Notes: generated from the letters alone by a model not told the origin. A DNA stretch of 63,713 nucleotides from Oscillospiraceae bacterium (GCA_017538965.1 JAFYHU010000090.1:1-63713); one strand, 5' to 3'. Positions 46,194-55,378 are shown, counted from the stretch's first letter. Made by a program: numbers and translations.

Positions 46194-47323
46194 TATAACC
46201 ACTCCTCAAGCAGGCTTTTTGCCCCGGATGATGTGCCGAGGATGCCGAAGGCGTTCGAAAAGACCAGGGCACCGATGCGCAGTTTCCCTGCCGTACGGCG
46301 TTCCAGATGCCGCTGTATGGCCGCGAGCAGGCTCTCCAGAACTTCTTCGCGCAGACAGGCTTCCTCCAGAAGCGAAAGGCAGGCATCCGCCGTCACGGCT
46401 TCCATCAGGGCGCGGCAGAGCGTCGTATCCGCACCGCAGAGCGCGGCATGAGCCGTAAAAATCTCGCTGCGGCAGTCGGCCTGTCGGGAATGGGTGTTCA
46501 TGATGCCGCCCCCCAGCTTTACAAGCTTCCCGATATGGCCCACGAGCAGAAGCTCCTCCATGCCTTCCGACACTGCCGCATCGAGCGCCTCGCCGATAAA
46601 GTTCGAGCACTTGACGACCGGCACGCCGCGCGTATCCAGACCGTATTCCCGCAGGAAAGCCTCTCCGTAACTGCCCGGTGTCAGAATCACGCGGCGGCTT
46701 CCGAGCGCCGCAGCCTGCCGAACGGCAATCCCGACCGTATCGACGAGGGCCTGTTCGCTCATGGGTTCCACGATGCCGGAGGTGCCGAGAACGGAAATGC
46801 CGCCTTCGATGCCGAGCATCGGATTGAAGGTCTTTTTTGCCGTCTCCTCGCCTCCGGGAACCGAAATCACAACGGAAAGCCCTCCGCCGTAACCGAGTTC
46901 GGCGCAGACCTCCTCTGCCGCCTCGCGGATCATGCGGCGCGGAACGGAATTGATCGCCGCCGCGCCGACCGGCTGATCCAGGCCCGGCTTTGTCACACGG
47001 CCGATCCCTTCGCCGCCGTCAACCGTGATGCCGCGCGGCGTTCTGCGGACCTCGGCACAGACAAGGCAGCCGTCCGTCACGTCCGGATCATCGCCGGCAT
47101 CCTTGCGCACCGCGCAGAGCGCTTTCTCCCCGTCAAAGCGGCAGTCTGCAGGCGGCACCTCGACCGCCCAGCCTTTCGGCGTAATCAGGCGTACCGTTTC
47201 CGGCGCCTCACCGCTCAGCAGCAGCCGGGCAGCGCCCGCGGCAGCCAGCGCCGCACAGCTGCCGGTGGTGTATCCGCAGCGCAGCCGCTGCGCGCCGCTC
47301 CGGATAAAATGCTCAAACGCCAT
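46193..47323 (-). CDS. cbiD: cobalt-precorrin-5B C1-methyltransferase
   Basis: A 376-residue CbiD. Marks: LRCGYTTGSCAALAAAGAAR near the N-terminus, GIGRVTKPGLDQPVGAAAIN then PRRMI, GISVLGTSGIVEPMSEQALV and NFIGEALDAAVSEGMEELLL then VGHIGKLVKLGGGIMNTHS. It methylates C1. The start at 47323 gives the family N-terminus and overlaps the ABC ATPase stop by 11 nt. Confidence 0.95.
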   Translation of the reverse strand: MAFEHFIRSGAQRLRCGYTTGSCAALAAAGAARLLLSGEAPETVRLITPKGWAVEVPPADCRFDGEKALCAVRKDAGDDPDVTDGCLVCAEVRRTPRGITVDGGEGIGRVTKPGLDQPVGAAAINSVPRRMIREAAEEVCAELGYGGGLSVVISVPGGEETAKKTFNPMLGIEGGISVLGTSGIVEPMSEQALVDTVGIAVRQAAALGSRRVILTPGSYGEAFLREYGLDTRGVPVVKCSNFIGEALDAAVSEGMEELLLVGHIGKLVKLGGGIMNTHSRQADCRSEIFTAHAALCGADTTLCRALMEAVTADACLSLLEEACLREEVLESLLAAIQRHLERRTAGKLRIGALVFSNAFGILGTSSGAKSLLEEWL

Positions 47324-48338
47324 CGTCTCTTCTCCCGGCCAGCGCCGCAATCTCGGGCCAGCGCCGAAGCAGCTTTTCATAGTTTTCCCGCCGGTGGGGA
47401 AAGGAGCAATCCTCACAGCTCTTGACGCCCTCCCCGGTATAGCGGAAATTCCCGCCGCATCTGTCGCCCAGCGCATAGAGCGGGCAATAGCAGAACAGAC
47501 AGTTGAACTCCCGCTCCGGAACATCCCGGTGGCAGGGGAAAAACCGGCAGTGCTGATTTCGGAAAAAGCCCTGATCCCCGGCAGTGCCGAAAAAAGCGTC
47601 GTAGGTACCCGGCTCCATGCCGTAAAGCTCTTCGAGATAAGCACTGCGGAAGATCTCTTCCGGTTTTCCGACGCGATCGACCGCCCCGCCGCGGATACAG
47701 AGCACGAAATCGGAAATGCTCTCGGCGCAGTCCAACTCGTGCAGCGACATCACGACCGCAAAGTTTTTCTCGCGGGCCAGGCGTTTCAGCGTCGTCAGGA
47801 ATTCGATTTTATACCGCACATCCAGGAACGAGGTCGGTTCGTCGAGCAGCAGCACCTCTGGCTCCTGACAGAGAGCGCGGGCCAGCATGACGCGCTGGCG
47901 CTGACCGTCGCTGATCTGTTCAAAGCTCTGCTCCCGCAGTTCGCTCACCCGGACGAGCGCCATGGTCTCACGGACGACGGCGCGGTCATGCCCGGAGAGG
48001 ATGCCGAGACGCCCGGTATAGGGATATCGCCCCGTCGCGACGACTTCCTCGCAGCTCATCCGCTCGGCGCGCAGGCGTTCGGTCGTCAGGATGGAGAGGC
48101 GTTTCGCCAGCACGGATTCGGACATGGACGAAAGCGTTTCTCCGTCCAGCAGAATCGTCCCCGCGATCGGCTCCAGCTGCCGGGCGATGGTTTTGAGAAG
48201 CGTTGACTTGCCTGCGCCGTTCGGGCCGATGAGCGTCAGAATCTCTCCGGGACGGACGGAAAACGACACGTCACGCAGCACGGCCCTGCCGCCGTACCCC
48301 GCCGCGAGGTCTTCGGTCCGAAGAATCGCTTCCTTCAT
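47313..48338 (-). CDS. ABC transporter ATPase (BtuD/FecE-like) fused to a cysteine-rich domain
   Basis: A 341-residue protein. Residues 1-250 are an iron-siderophore/B12-type ATPase: Walker A LIGPNGAGKSTLLKTIA (about 36-52), signature ISDGQRQRVMLARAL, Walker B EVLLLDEPTS. Residues about 262-335 form an added domain with many Cys and His (NQHCRFFPCHRDVPEREF, NCLFCYCPLYALGDRCGG, VKSCEDCSFPHRREN), resembling the cysteine-rich small domain seen with cobalamin genes in archaea and clostridia. It probably binds metal. The partners are the permease and binding protein upstream. Whether the importer takes cobalamin, cobinamide or another tetrapyrrole is not decided by sequence, but riboswitch and operon favour corrinoids. 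Confidence 0.88.
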   Translation of the reverse strand: MKEAILRTEDLAAGYGGRAVLRDVSFSVRPGEILTLIGPNGAGKSTLLKTIARQLEPIAGTILLDGETLSSMSESVLAKRLSILTTERLRAERMSCEEVVATGRYPYTGRLGILSGHDRAVVRETMALVRVSELREQSFEQISDGQRQRVMLARALCQEPEVLLLDEPTSFLDVRYKIEFLTTLKRLAREKNFAVVMSLHELDCAESISDFVLCIRGGAVDRVGKPEEIFRSAYLEELYGMEPGTYDAFFGTAGDQGFFRNQHCRFFPCHRDVPEREFNCLFCYCPLYALGDRCGGNFRYTGEGVKSCEDCSFPHRRENYEKLLRRWPEIAALAGRRDDGV

Positions 48339-49354
48339 GGCTTTCCTCCTGTTTTTCGCTGCAGCAGCATGCCTATGACGATCGGCGCGCCGAACACGGC
48401 GGTCACCGAACTGATGCTCAGTTCCGTCGGAGCGAACAGCGTCCTTGCAAGCAGGTCGCAGAACAGGCAGAAGCCTGCCCCGCCGAGAAAGCATGCCGGA
48501 ATCATGAGAATCGGCTTTGCCGTTTTGAAAAGGCTCTTCATCAGGTGCGGCGCCGCAACGCCGACGAAAGAAATCGGCCCTGCGAAAGCCGTCACGCAGG
48601 CCGAGAGCAGACTCGACAGCAAAATCAGTTCCAGACGGAAGCGGCGGAGCTTCACCCCCATGTTCTGCGCGTAGCTTTCGCCGAGCTGATAGGCGCTCAT
48701 CGGCTTGGAGAGCAGGAAGCTCAGCAGCACGCCCGTAAGCGTCACCCCTGCGATCACGGGCAGATTGGCCCAGCGGATGCCGGAAAAACTGCCCATCGAC
48801 CAGTTGTGGAGATTCACGATGTTGGCATCATCCGCAAAGGTCACGGCAAATTCGGTAGCCGCGCTGCAGAGATAGCCGATCATCACGCCGCACACCACCA
48901 GCAGCGACATGTTTTTCACCCGGGCCGAGATCAGCAGAACAAAGCTCATGGCGATCAGCGAGCCGCAGAAGGCGGCACCGATCATCGCCGCCGAAGAGAG
49001 GGCGCGGCCGCCGGCCAGAGCGGCGATCATCGTCAGCGCGACCGTCAGCTTGGCTCCGGAGGATATTCCGAGGACAAAAGGTCCGGCAATGGGGTTTGCA
49101 AAAAAAGTCTGCAGCAGAAAGCCCGACACCGCAAGGGCGCCGCCGAGCAGGCACGCCGCCAGCAGGCGCGGCAGCCGAAGCGTCCAGACGACGCGCGCCG
49201 CGCTCTCCGTTTCCCCGCGCATGCGCAGGACCTCCAGCAGTTCGCCGGGCGAGACGCGGATGCTGCCGATGCTCAGGTTTGCGGCAAGCAGCAGAAAAAG
49301 CAGCGCAAGCAGCAGAGCAAAGGCCGACAGGCAGCGTTTTTTTTGCTTCTCCAA
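48335..49354 (-). CDS. BtuC/FecCD-family permease
   Basis: A 339-residue membrane protein with about ten helices. Marks: RLPRLLAACLLGGALAVSGF then LLQTFFANPIAGPFVLGISS GAKL, and ISFVGVAAPHLMKSLFKTA with the family GLxxPHxxR-like coupling loop. It is the transmembrane subunit of the importer formed with the ATPase at 47313 and the binding protein at 49367. It overlaps the ATPase by 4 nt. Confidence 0.92.
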   Translation of the reverse strand: MEKQKKRCLSAFALLLALLFLLLAANLSIGSIRVSPGELLEVLRMRGETESAARVVWTLRLPRLLAACLLGGALAVSGFLLQTFFANPIAGPFVLGISSGAKLTVALTMIAALAGGRALSSAAMIGAAFCGSLIAMSFVLLISARVKNMSLLVVCGVMIGYLCSAATEFAVTFADDANIVNLHNWSMGSFSGIRWANLPVIAGVTLTGVLLSFLLSKPMSAYQLGESYAQNMGVKLRRFRLELILLSSLLSACVTAFAGPISFVGVAAPHLMKSLFKTAKPILMIPACFLGGAGFCLFCDLLARTLFAPTELSISSVTAVFGAPIVIGMLLQRKTGGKP

Positions 49355-49366
49355 CGGTTTTCCCCC

Positions 49367-50482
49367 TTATCGCAGTCTGTGGAAGTACTGCAGGCTTTCG
49401 TCCCCGGCCGTGCCGCTGAGTATGCGGTGAAACTCGTCAATCATCACGGCGATGCCCGAGCTCTGCTGGAACATGTCGGCCTCCGTACACCAGACATTGC
49501 CGTTCTGCACCGCCCGGAAATCCGCCAGCCATTCCCCTTTGGCGAGAAGACTGTCCAGGGAATCCAGTCCGCCGCCGATCGTGGCGTTGTAAAACAGCAC
49601 ATCCGCGTCCTTTGCCGCGAGATAGAAGCTCTCCGCCTGCATGTTCATTGTCGAGCGCGCAGCTGTTTCGTCGCCCGGGAGGTGCGAGGGCACATACACC
49701 CCGCCTGCAAGATCGATCATTTCGGCGATGTAATCCTCCGGGCGGCGTACCATGATCGAGCCGTTCGCGCTGATGTAGAAGAAGGAAGCGGTTTTGCCGG
49801 TGCTCTCCTGCGCGCAGACCCGCTCTGCCAGCGCAGCCTGGGCGTCAAAAAACGCCTCCGCCTCTGCCGTTTTGCCGGTAAGCAGGCCGTAGAGCTTGAT
49901 CCATTCGAGCCTGCCCAGGGGATGCCTTTCGTAGCTGGAACGCTCCACCAGAACGGGAATGCCCAGGGCTTCCAGCTGTTCCTTCGTTTCGGGGCTGTGG
50001 AAAATCATGGTGTTTTCCAGCGCAAGCCCCGTCTCTTCGGACAGCAGCAGTTCATAATCCGGCGCCGCATATTTCCCGGCATAGAGAAGATCGCCGGCAT
50101 CCATACGCTCCCGTACTGCCGGAAGCGTCCAGTCTTCCTTCTTTGTGCTCGTCAGGCGTACCGCATCCAGCGCGTCCAGGCAGGAAAGCGGATCCATCGC
50201 CGACGAGGAGGCGACATAGAGATTCCTGATCGGGATCCGCAGGCTCGTGACTCCGGGCTCTTCCCGCATCTCCGCGCCTTCGGGTACAAGCAGGAAGCGA
50301 TCCTCTCCGCCGATCGTCACCAGCGCACAGCCCTCCTCGCCGCAGTCCACGCGGAACTGATCCGCATAGCGCAGCACCATGCGCTCTGTCCGAACAGATT
50401 CTTCTTCCGCGGGCTCCGCGCCTGCCTGCGCGCAGGCGAGCGCCAGCACCGCCAGAAGCAGCGCGGCAAACCGCTTTTTCAT
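49367..50482 (-). CDS. BtuF-like ABC substrate-binding protein
   Basis: A 371-residue exported protein. Signal peptide residues 1-22 (MKKRFAALLLAVLALACAQA); a cysteine in the signal region could serve as a lipobox (LALAC). The mature part has two lobes joined by a helix, as in TroA/BtuF-type proteins: LLYAGKYAAPDYELLLSEET, GIPVLVERSSYERHPLGRLE, and DADVLFYNATIGGGLDSLDS. It would deliver a corrinoid or related compound to the permease. It overlaps the chelatase-like gene by 4 nt. Substrate is inferred from operon and riboswitch. Confidence 0.85.
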   Translation of the reverse strand: MKKRFAALLLAVLALACAQAGAEPAEEESVRTERMVLRYADQFRVDCGEEGCALVTIGGEDRFLLVPEGAEMREEPGVTSLRIPIRNLYVASSSAMDPLSCLDALDAVRLTSTKKEDWTLPAVRERMDAGDLLYAGKYAAPDYELLLSEETGLALENTMIFHSPETKEQLEALGIPVLVERSSYERHPLGRLEWIKLYGLLTGKTAEAEAFFDAQAALAERVCAQESTGKTASFFYISANGSIMVRRPEDYIAEMIDLAGGVYVPSHLPGDETAARSTMNMQAESFYLAAKDADVLFYNATIGGGLDSLDSLLAKGEWLADFRAVQNGNVWCTEADMFQQSSGIAVMIDEFHRILSGTAGDESLQYFHRLR

Positions 50483-52227
50483 GACGCGGGGACGATCGTC
50501 GCCGCATCAAAACAGAGCGTATACGAAATTTCATGCGGCCGGCTCATGGCCGTCGTGTCCGCGATGACCGGAAGCGGGCGATCGAAAGCCGCAACGGGGA
50601 TGATACAGGCCGCGTGACCGTCTGTGACCTCGGTGCTGATCTGTTCGCCGTTTACGATCATATAATCGTAGTTCGGGCTGCTCCATACCACCTCCGCCTC
50701 CGCGGCGCCGTCCTCAATCCACAGGCGGCAGGGCGACTGAACGCTCGCTTTGCCCGAACCGCCGCCGAGCGTCACGGAAACCGCATAGCTTCCGTCCGGA
50801 AGGGAAAGGCTCTCCGCCGTCGTCAGATTCCGAAAGGCTTCCGGAGGCAGGGAATCCGCACGGAATACCAGTATACGGTCATACCAGAGTTCCTTGTTCC
50901 TGCTCCAGGCTGCGCAGGAAAGGCCCTTGTCCAGCGCTTCGACGGGGAATACGAAGGTGCTCTTCCCTTCGGCGTTTTCCTCCGACGCGATACAGTCCGT
51001 GTCCGCAGCCGCGGCCGCCTGTGCGGCGGTCCCCGGATAGAGATAGCCGTAGCTTGCGCTGCTCATGGTCAGTTTCGCGGTCATCTTTCCGTCTGCCGCG
51101 GTCAGCACACAGTCTTCAATGCGGAACATCGACGAACTGCTGCTCACTTCGACCGCATAGCTGCCGTCCCGGAGTTCGTCGGCGGGGACGGGTTTCATGC
51201 CTTCCTCAACCACTTCCTCCGCCGTCGTCATCTGCGACGCGTCTGCGACTTTTGACGTCTCCTGTTCCAACATCGCCGCCCGGGCATGCTCGACAAACAG
51301 CTCCTGAATTGCTTCCATCTCTCCGAGACCGCGCAGCAGGCAGGTCACTTCATAGCCTTCCGCCTCAAACACGCTCTTCCAGCTGTCTTCCTCATCGCCC
51401 GCCATGTCGTTGTTGGCATGGTCGCCGGCTACGATCATGAGCGGCTCGAGGACCACTTTCCGGTAATTTCCTTGCTTCACCGCGGCAACGACATCGTCCA
51501 GAGAGGGCTCCGCCTCCACCGTCCCGATGAACCGGTTTTCGCAGCCCATGTCTGTCAGCACCTGCTGCATCTTCGCATAGACCGCATTGGATTCCGCCTC
51601 GGTACCGTGGCCCATGAAGCAGATCGCCGTCTCGCCGTCGTCGTACTCCTTTGTCGCCTCAACGATGATCTCCGCCACACGCGCAAAGTCTTCCTCGCTC
51701 GTGAGCAGGGGCTCACCGACCGCGATCTTCTCAAAGGCGTCCGCGTAAGCTGCCAGTTCGGCAATAAGATCATTGTACTCAAAGCCGTTCATCAGGTGCG
51801 TCGGCTGAACAAGCAGCGTTTTCACCCCGTTCGCCGCCGCCCGGTCCAGAGCTTCGCCGACATTGTCAATTATTTCACCATCGCGTGCCTTCACGTGGTC
51901 GATGATGATCTGGCTGGTAAAGCCGCGGCGCACGCTCCAGTCCGGAAAGGCCTTTTCGATGGCACTTTCGATCCCGCCGACGGTCAATCGGCGGCTGTCG
52001 TTGAAACTTGTGCCGAAGCTTACAACCAGCAGTTCTCTCTCGCCGATGCCGTCCTGGTTGCGCGGATTGTCAAGGGACGCGTCTCCGGTGCCGTAGTTCT
52101 CTTCTTCCGCCGCTTCTTCCCCATTTTCCTCCGGAGCGGCCGGGCTTTCCTTCTCCGCCGCTGCGCTTCCGGCCAGAAGGCTGCTCAGCATCAGCACGGC
52201 AAGCAGAAAGGCGATCTTCTTTTTCAT
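50479..52227 (-). CDS. cbiK: exported CbiK-type cobaltochelatase with two extra C-terminal domains
   Basis: A 582-residue protein. Signal peptide 1-24, acidic linker to about 55, then a CbiK-type chelatase (about 62-325): LLVVSFGTSFNDSRRLTVGG, ICFMGHGTEAESNAVYAKMQ, FIGTVEAEPS and VAGDHANNDMAGDEEDSWKS, which hold the metal-binding His, Glu and His. Two similar beta-rich domains follow (about 350-455 and 475-575; DGSYAVEVSSSSSMF and DGSYAVSVTLGGGSG), each with a SYGYL or NYDYM-like turn, reminiscent of heme-binding NEAT-like domains. CbiK inserts cobalt into sirohydrochlorin; periplasmic CbiK forms are known in Desulfovibrio. It is the first gene of the cobalamin operon. An export-linked metal or tetrapyrrole scavenging role is possible. 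Confidence 0.85.
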   Translation of the reverse strand: MKKKIAFLLAVLMLSSLLAGSAAAEKESPAAPEENGEEAAEEENYGTGDASLDNPRNQDGIGERELLVVSFGTSFNDSRRLTVGGIESAIEKAFPDWSVRRGFTSQIIIDHVKARDGEIIDNVGEALDRAAANGVKTLLVQPTHLMNGFEYNDLIAELAAYADAFEKIAVGEPLLTSEEDFARVAEIIVEATKEYDDGETAICFMGHGTEAESNAVYAKMQQVLTDMGCENRFIGTVEAEPSLDDVVAAVKQGNYRKVVLEPLMIVAGDHANNDMAGDEEDSWKSVFEAEGYEVTCLLRGLGEMEAIQELFVEHARAAMLEQETSKVADASQMTTAEEVVEEGMKPVPADELRDGSYAVEVSSSSSMFRIEDCVLTAADGKMTAKLTMSSASYGYLYPGTAAQAAAAADTDCIASEENAEGKSTFVFPVEALDKGLSCAAWSRNKELWYDRILVFRADSLPPEAFRNLTTAESLSLPDGSYAVSVTLGGGSGKASVQSPCRLWIEDGAAEAEVVWSSPNYDYMIVNGEQISTEVTDGHAACIIPVAAFDRPLPVIADTTAMSRPHEISYTLCFDAATIVPAS

Positions 52228-52276
52228 GTCTGTTTCCTCCGTTTTATCTGAAATGCCTTTTCAGGCGCATGGCGAC

Positions 52277-52306
52277 AAAAACCCGTCTGCCTTCCGGCAG
52301 ACGGGC
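52277..52306 (-). terminator. intrinsic terminator in the cobalamin leader
   Basis: Minus strand: CCCGTCTGCC-N4-GGCAGACGGG perfect 10-bp stem followed by TTTTT. It stands between the riboswitch and cbiK and is the likely expression platform for transcription attenuation. Confidence 0.9.
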
Positions 52307-52329
52307 AAAACAACAAATATGCCAAGCCG

Positions 52330-52490
52330 AGGCTTCGGCTTCGCTTCATGCAGCACTTCCGGTTCCGGCAGAAACGCAGACAGCTTTCAGGTAATCTGAC
52401 TTATCCGCTCACACGCGGCTTCACAGTGACCGACTCGCGGGGCTTTTCACCCACATTCCCCCTGCCGCCCGAAGCGGCGAAAGACTGTAC
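52330..52490 (-). promoter_or_regulatory. cobalamin riboswitch
   Basis: Minus strand: GCCGCTTCGGGCGGCAGGGG, then AATGTGGGTGAAAAGCCCCG, GTCGGTCACTGTGAAGCC, and the B12 box AAGTCAGATTACCTGAAAGC (about 52387-52406). Order and sequence match the adenosylcobalamin-responsive aptamer. With the terminator at 52277-52306 it would switch off the whole 20-gene operon when cobalamin is plentiful. Confidence 0.93.
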
Positions 52491-52514
52491 GATATGGAAT
52501 TGTCATCATCCCCT

Positions 52515-52542
52515 ATTATATTGGAAACCCCGTTTTTTTCAA
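52515..52542 (-). promoter_or_regulatory. promoter of the cobalamin operon
   Basis: Minus strand: TTGAAA (52537-52542), 16-nt spacer, TATAAT (52515-52520), just upstream of the riboswitch aptamer. Confidence 0.75.
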
Positions 52543-52586
52543 GCGGTTTTTCATAGAAATTTCATTCTTCCCGGCAAGGCTTTACA

Positions 52587-52615
52587 TTGACGGCGGGGCC
52601 GAGTTGTGCTATATT
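52587..52615 (+). promoter_or_regulatory. promoter of pckA
   Basis: TTGACG (52587-52592), 17-nt spacer, TATATT (52610-52615), about 40 nt upstream of the pckA start and divergent from the cobalamin promoter. Confidence 0.85.
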
Positions 52616-52654
52616 CTATGTCGCAATAAATTTAGGAAGGAAGTCGATGCAGTT

Positions 52655-54268
52655 ATGGCAAATCTGGATCTCACCAAATATGGTATTACCGGCACAACGG
52701 AGATTATTCACAATCCCGGTTACGAACAGCTTTTTGAGGATGAAATGGCCCCCGGCCTCACCGGTTACGACGTGGGCGTTCTGACCGAGCTGGACGCGGT
52801 GAACGTGATGACCGGCATCTATACCGGCCGCTCCCCCAAGGACAAATACATCGTCATGGACGAGACCTCCAAGGACACCGTCTGGTGGACCACCGAGGGC
52901 TACAAGAACGACAACCACCCTATGACCCCGGAGGTCTGGACAGAAATCAAGAAGCTGGCCAAGGATGAACTCTCCGGCAAGAAACTGTATGTGTGCGATG
53001 TGTTCTGCGGCGCCAACAAGGACACCCGTATGGCCATCCGCTTCATCATGGAAGTCGCCTGGCAGGCCCACTTCGTGATGAACATGTTCATCAAGCCCAC
53101 TGCCGAGGAACTGGAAGCCTTCGAGCCGGACTTCGTGTCCTACGTCGCTTCCAAGGCCAAGTGCGAGAACTACAAGGAACTCGGTCTGCGCTCCGACACC
53201 GTCGTGGCCTTCAACGTCACCAGCCGTGAACAGTGCATCATCAACACCTGGTACGGCGGTGAGATGAAGAAGGGCATGTTCTCGATGATGAATTACTACC
53301 TGCCTCTGAAGGGCATCGCCGCCATGCACTGCTCGGCCAACACCGACATGAACGGCGAGAACACCGCCATCTTCTTCGGCCTTTCCGGCACGGGCAAGAC
53401 CACCCTTTCGACCGACCCGAAGCGCCTCCTCATCGGCGACGACGAGCACGGCTGGGACGACAACGGCGTCTTCAACTTTGAGGGCGGCTGCTATGCCAAG
53501 GTCATCAATCTGGACAAGGAGTCCGAGCCCGACATCTACAACGCCATCCGCCGCAATGCTCTGCTTGAGAACGTCACGGTCGATGCCGAGGGCAAGATCG
53601 ACTTTGCCGACAAGAGCGTAACCGAGAACACCCGCGTCTCCTATCCCATCGAGCATATCGAGAAGATCGTCAAGCGCGTCCGCCCGATTTCCTCCGGCCC
53701 GGATGCCAAGAACGTGATCTTCCTGTCCGCGGACGCCTTCGGCGTGCTGCCCCCGGTGAGCATTCTGACTCCCGAGCAGACCAAGTATTACTTCCTGTCC
53801 GGTTTCACCGCCAAGCTGGCCGGCACCGAGCGCGGGATTACCGAGCCCACCCCCACCTTCTCCGCCTGCTTCGGTCAGGCCTTCCTCGAGCTGCATCCCA
53901 CCAAGTATGCCGAAGAGCTCGTCCGCAAGATGGAAAAGTGCGGCGCCAAGGCCTATCTGGTCAACACCGGCTGGAACGGAACCGGCAAGCGCATCTCGAT
54001 CAAGGATACGCGCGGCATTATCGATGCCATCCTTGACGGAGACATTCTGACCGCACCCACCAAGAAAATCCCCTACTTTAATTTCGAAATTCCCACCCGG
54101 CTCAGAGGCGTCGACCCTGCCATTCTGGATCCGCGCGACACCTATGCCGATCCTGCCGAATGGGATGCCAAGGCCAAGGATCTGGCCGGCCGGTTCATCA
54201 AGAACTTTGTCAAGTATGAAAGCAACGAAGCCGGCAAGGCTCTGGTTGCCGCCGGTCCGCAGCTGTAA
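52655..54268 (+). CDS. pckA: phosphoenolpyruvate carboxykinase (ATP)
   Basis: A 537-residue enzyme interconverting oxaloacetate and PEP with ATP/ADP. Marks: [12 protein letters not shown] (about 57-67), the metal/substrate region [20 protein letters not shown] with the P-loop GLSGTGKTT (242-250), and [20 protein letters not shown]. The first ATG in frame that gives the family N-terminus is 52655; GGAAGG lies 14 nt before it, a rather long spacing. Near-normal length. In fermentative anaerobes it often runs toward oxaloacetate, conserving ATP. The next gene follows by 12 bp, so they form an operon. Confidence 0.96.
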   Translation: MANLDLTKYGITGTTEIIHNPGYEQLFEDEMAPGLTGYDVGVLTELDAVNVMTGIYTGRSPKDKYIVMDETSKDTVWWTTEGYKNDNHPMTPEVWTEIKKLAKDELSGKKLYVCDVFCGANKDTRMAIRFIMEVAWQAHFVMNMFIKPTAEELEAFEPDFVSYVASKAKCENYKELGLRSDTVVAFNVTSREQCIINTWYGGEMKKGMFSMMNYYLPLKGIAAMHCSANTDMNGENTAIFFGLSGTGKTTLSTDPKRLLIGDDEHGWDDNGVFNFEGGCYAKVINLDKESEPDIYNAIRRNALLENVTVDAEGKIDFADKSVTENTRVSYPIEHIEKIVKRVRPISSGPDAKNVIFLSADAFGVLPPVSILTPEQTKYYFLSGFTAKLAGTERGITEPTPTFSACFGQAFLELHPTKYAEELVRKMEKCGAKAYLVNTGWNGTGKRISIKDTRGIIDAILDGDILTAPTKKIPYFNFEIPTRLRGVDPAILDPRDTYADPAEWDAKAKDLAGRFIKNFVKYESNEAGKALVAAGPQL

Positions 54269-54280
54269 AAGGAGTTCGCC

Positions 54281-55225
54281 ATGAGTATCGAATATGCTCC
54301 GCAGTTTGAATCCATCGTCTCGAAAGCCCGCGCCGAGGGCAAGCGCATGCGCGTGGCCCTGGCCGGAGCCGATTCCGAATCCATCCTGAAGGGCCTGTTC
54401 GAGGCCGAAGCCGACGGCTTCGTCGAGCCGATCCTGATCGGCAACTTCAAGCGCATTCAGGAGATGACCGAGCGGATCGGCGTGACCGGCCGCAGCTACG
54501 ATATTCAGCCCATCGACGACAGCACCAACGTGGTGCAGTACGCGATCGAGATGATCAAGGCCGGCAGCGCCGACTGCCTGATGCGCGGCGACACGTCGAC
54601 CCGTGACTTTCTGATGCCCGTCCTGAACAAGGCCAACCATCTCATCCGCGATGACCGTCTGGTGACGCATGTCGTCTTCCTTCAGATTCCGGGTTATGAG
54701 AAGCTTCTGGCCGTCTCCGATGTTACGCTGCTTATCAACCCCTCGGCGGACGGACGGCGCGAGGTTCTGAAGAATATCGTCCGCGCCCTGCGCGTTTTCG
54801 ATGTCGAGCATCCGAATATCGCCCTGCTGGCCATGGTCGAGAAGCCCAGCTTCCAGATGCGCGACACGGTCGAAGACCAGACCATGGTGCGTGAGCATCT
54901 CCAGCGCCCCATTGCCGACTGCAACCTCGCCGGCCCCATTGCCTATGACCTGATCATGAGCAAGGAAGCCGCCCGCCTGAAGAACTATGACTGCCCCTAC
55001 TGCGGCGAATTCGACGGCATCGTCGTGCCGAACCTGATGAGCGGCAACCTGATGATCAAGGTTCTGCAGCTGAACGCCGGTGCCACCAGCTGCGGCATTC
55101 TCGTCGGAGCCAAGATCCCCGTCGCCATCACCTCGCGCAGCGATTCGCCCGACAAGGTCTTCCTCTCGCTGGCTGCCTGCGCCGCCATGTGGAAGGACAA
55201 GGAACGCAAATACTTCGGCAAATAA
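54281..55225 (+). CDS. phosphate acetyl/butyryltransferase family protein
   Basis: A 314-residue PTA/PTB family enzyme that swaps CoA for phosphate on short acyl groups. Marks: ALAGADSESILKGLFEAEAD, PILIGNFKRIQEMTERIGV, DCLMRGDTSTRDFLMPVLNK and a C-terminal GATSCGILVGAKIPVAITSR SDS. It follows pckA by 12 bp with AAGGAG as RBS. Length and the lack of N-terminal extra domains fit a phosphate butyryl- or propionyl-type enzyme as well as a short Pta; no acyl kinase gene is adjacent, so the substrate remains open. Confidence 0.85.
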   Translation: MSIEYAPQFESIVSKARAEGKRMRVALAGADSESILKGLFEAEADGFVEPILIGNFKRIQEMTERIGVTGRSYDIQPIDDSTNVVQYAIEMIKAGSADCLMRGDTSTRDFLMPVLNKANHLIRDDRLVTHVVFLQIPGYEKLLAVSDVTLLINPSADGRREVLKNIVRALRVFDVEHPNIALLAMVEKPSFQMRDTVEDQTMVREHLQRPIADCNLAGPIAYDLIMSKEAARLKNYDCPYCGEFDGIVVPNLMSGNLMIKVLQLNAGATSCGILVGAKIPVAITSRSDSPDKVFLSLAACAAMWKDKERKYFGK

Positions 55226-55245
55226 TTCCCTTTCAAATGATGACT

Positions 55246-55270
55246 GCCCCGCCGTTTATCCCGGCGGGGC
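55246..55270 (+). terminator. terminator after the pckA operon
   Basis: GCCCCGCCG-N7-CGGCGGGGC, a 9-bp G+C-rich stem followed by TGCTTTCTGTT. Confidence 0.75.
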
Positions 55271-55349
55271 TGCTTTCTGTTCAGATTTTAATGTCCGCAT
55301 TCTTAACAGATGCCATTAGCTTCTTAACACAACTTAACAGCCTGCCGAT

Positions 55350-55378
55350 AATTCTTAGCGGCTTCTTTTCGCAGTATA
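55350..55378 (+). promoter_or_regulatory. promoter of the 55441 gene
   Basis: TTCTTA (55350-55355), 17-nt spacer, consensus TATAAT (55373-55378). Upstream are several TTAACA motifs (about 55303-55337) that could bind a regulator. Confidence 0.55.

Noticed and set aside
43523-46458. Plus-strand frames opposite cbiH, cbiG, cbiF and cbiD
   Set aside because: All are antisense shadows of conserved cobalamin genes.
52616-54898. 760-codon open frame opposite pckA and the transacylase gene
   Set aside because: Same reason: a codon-bias shadow of two strongly conserved genes with no start signal.
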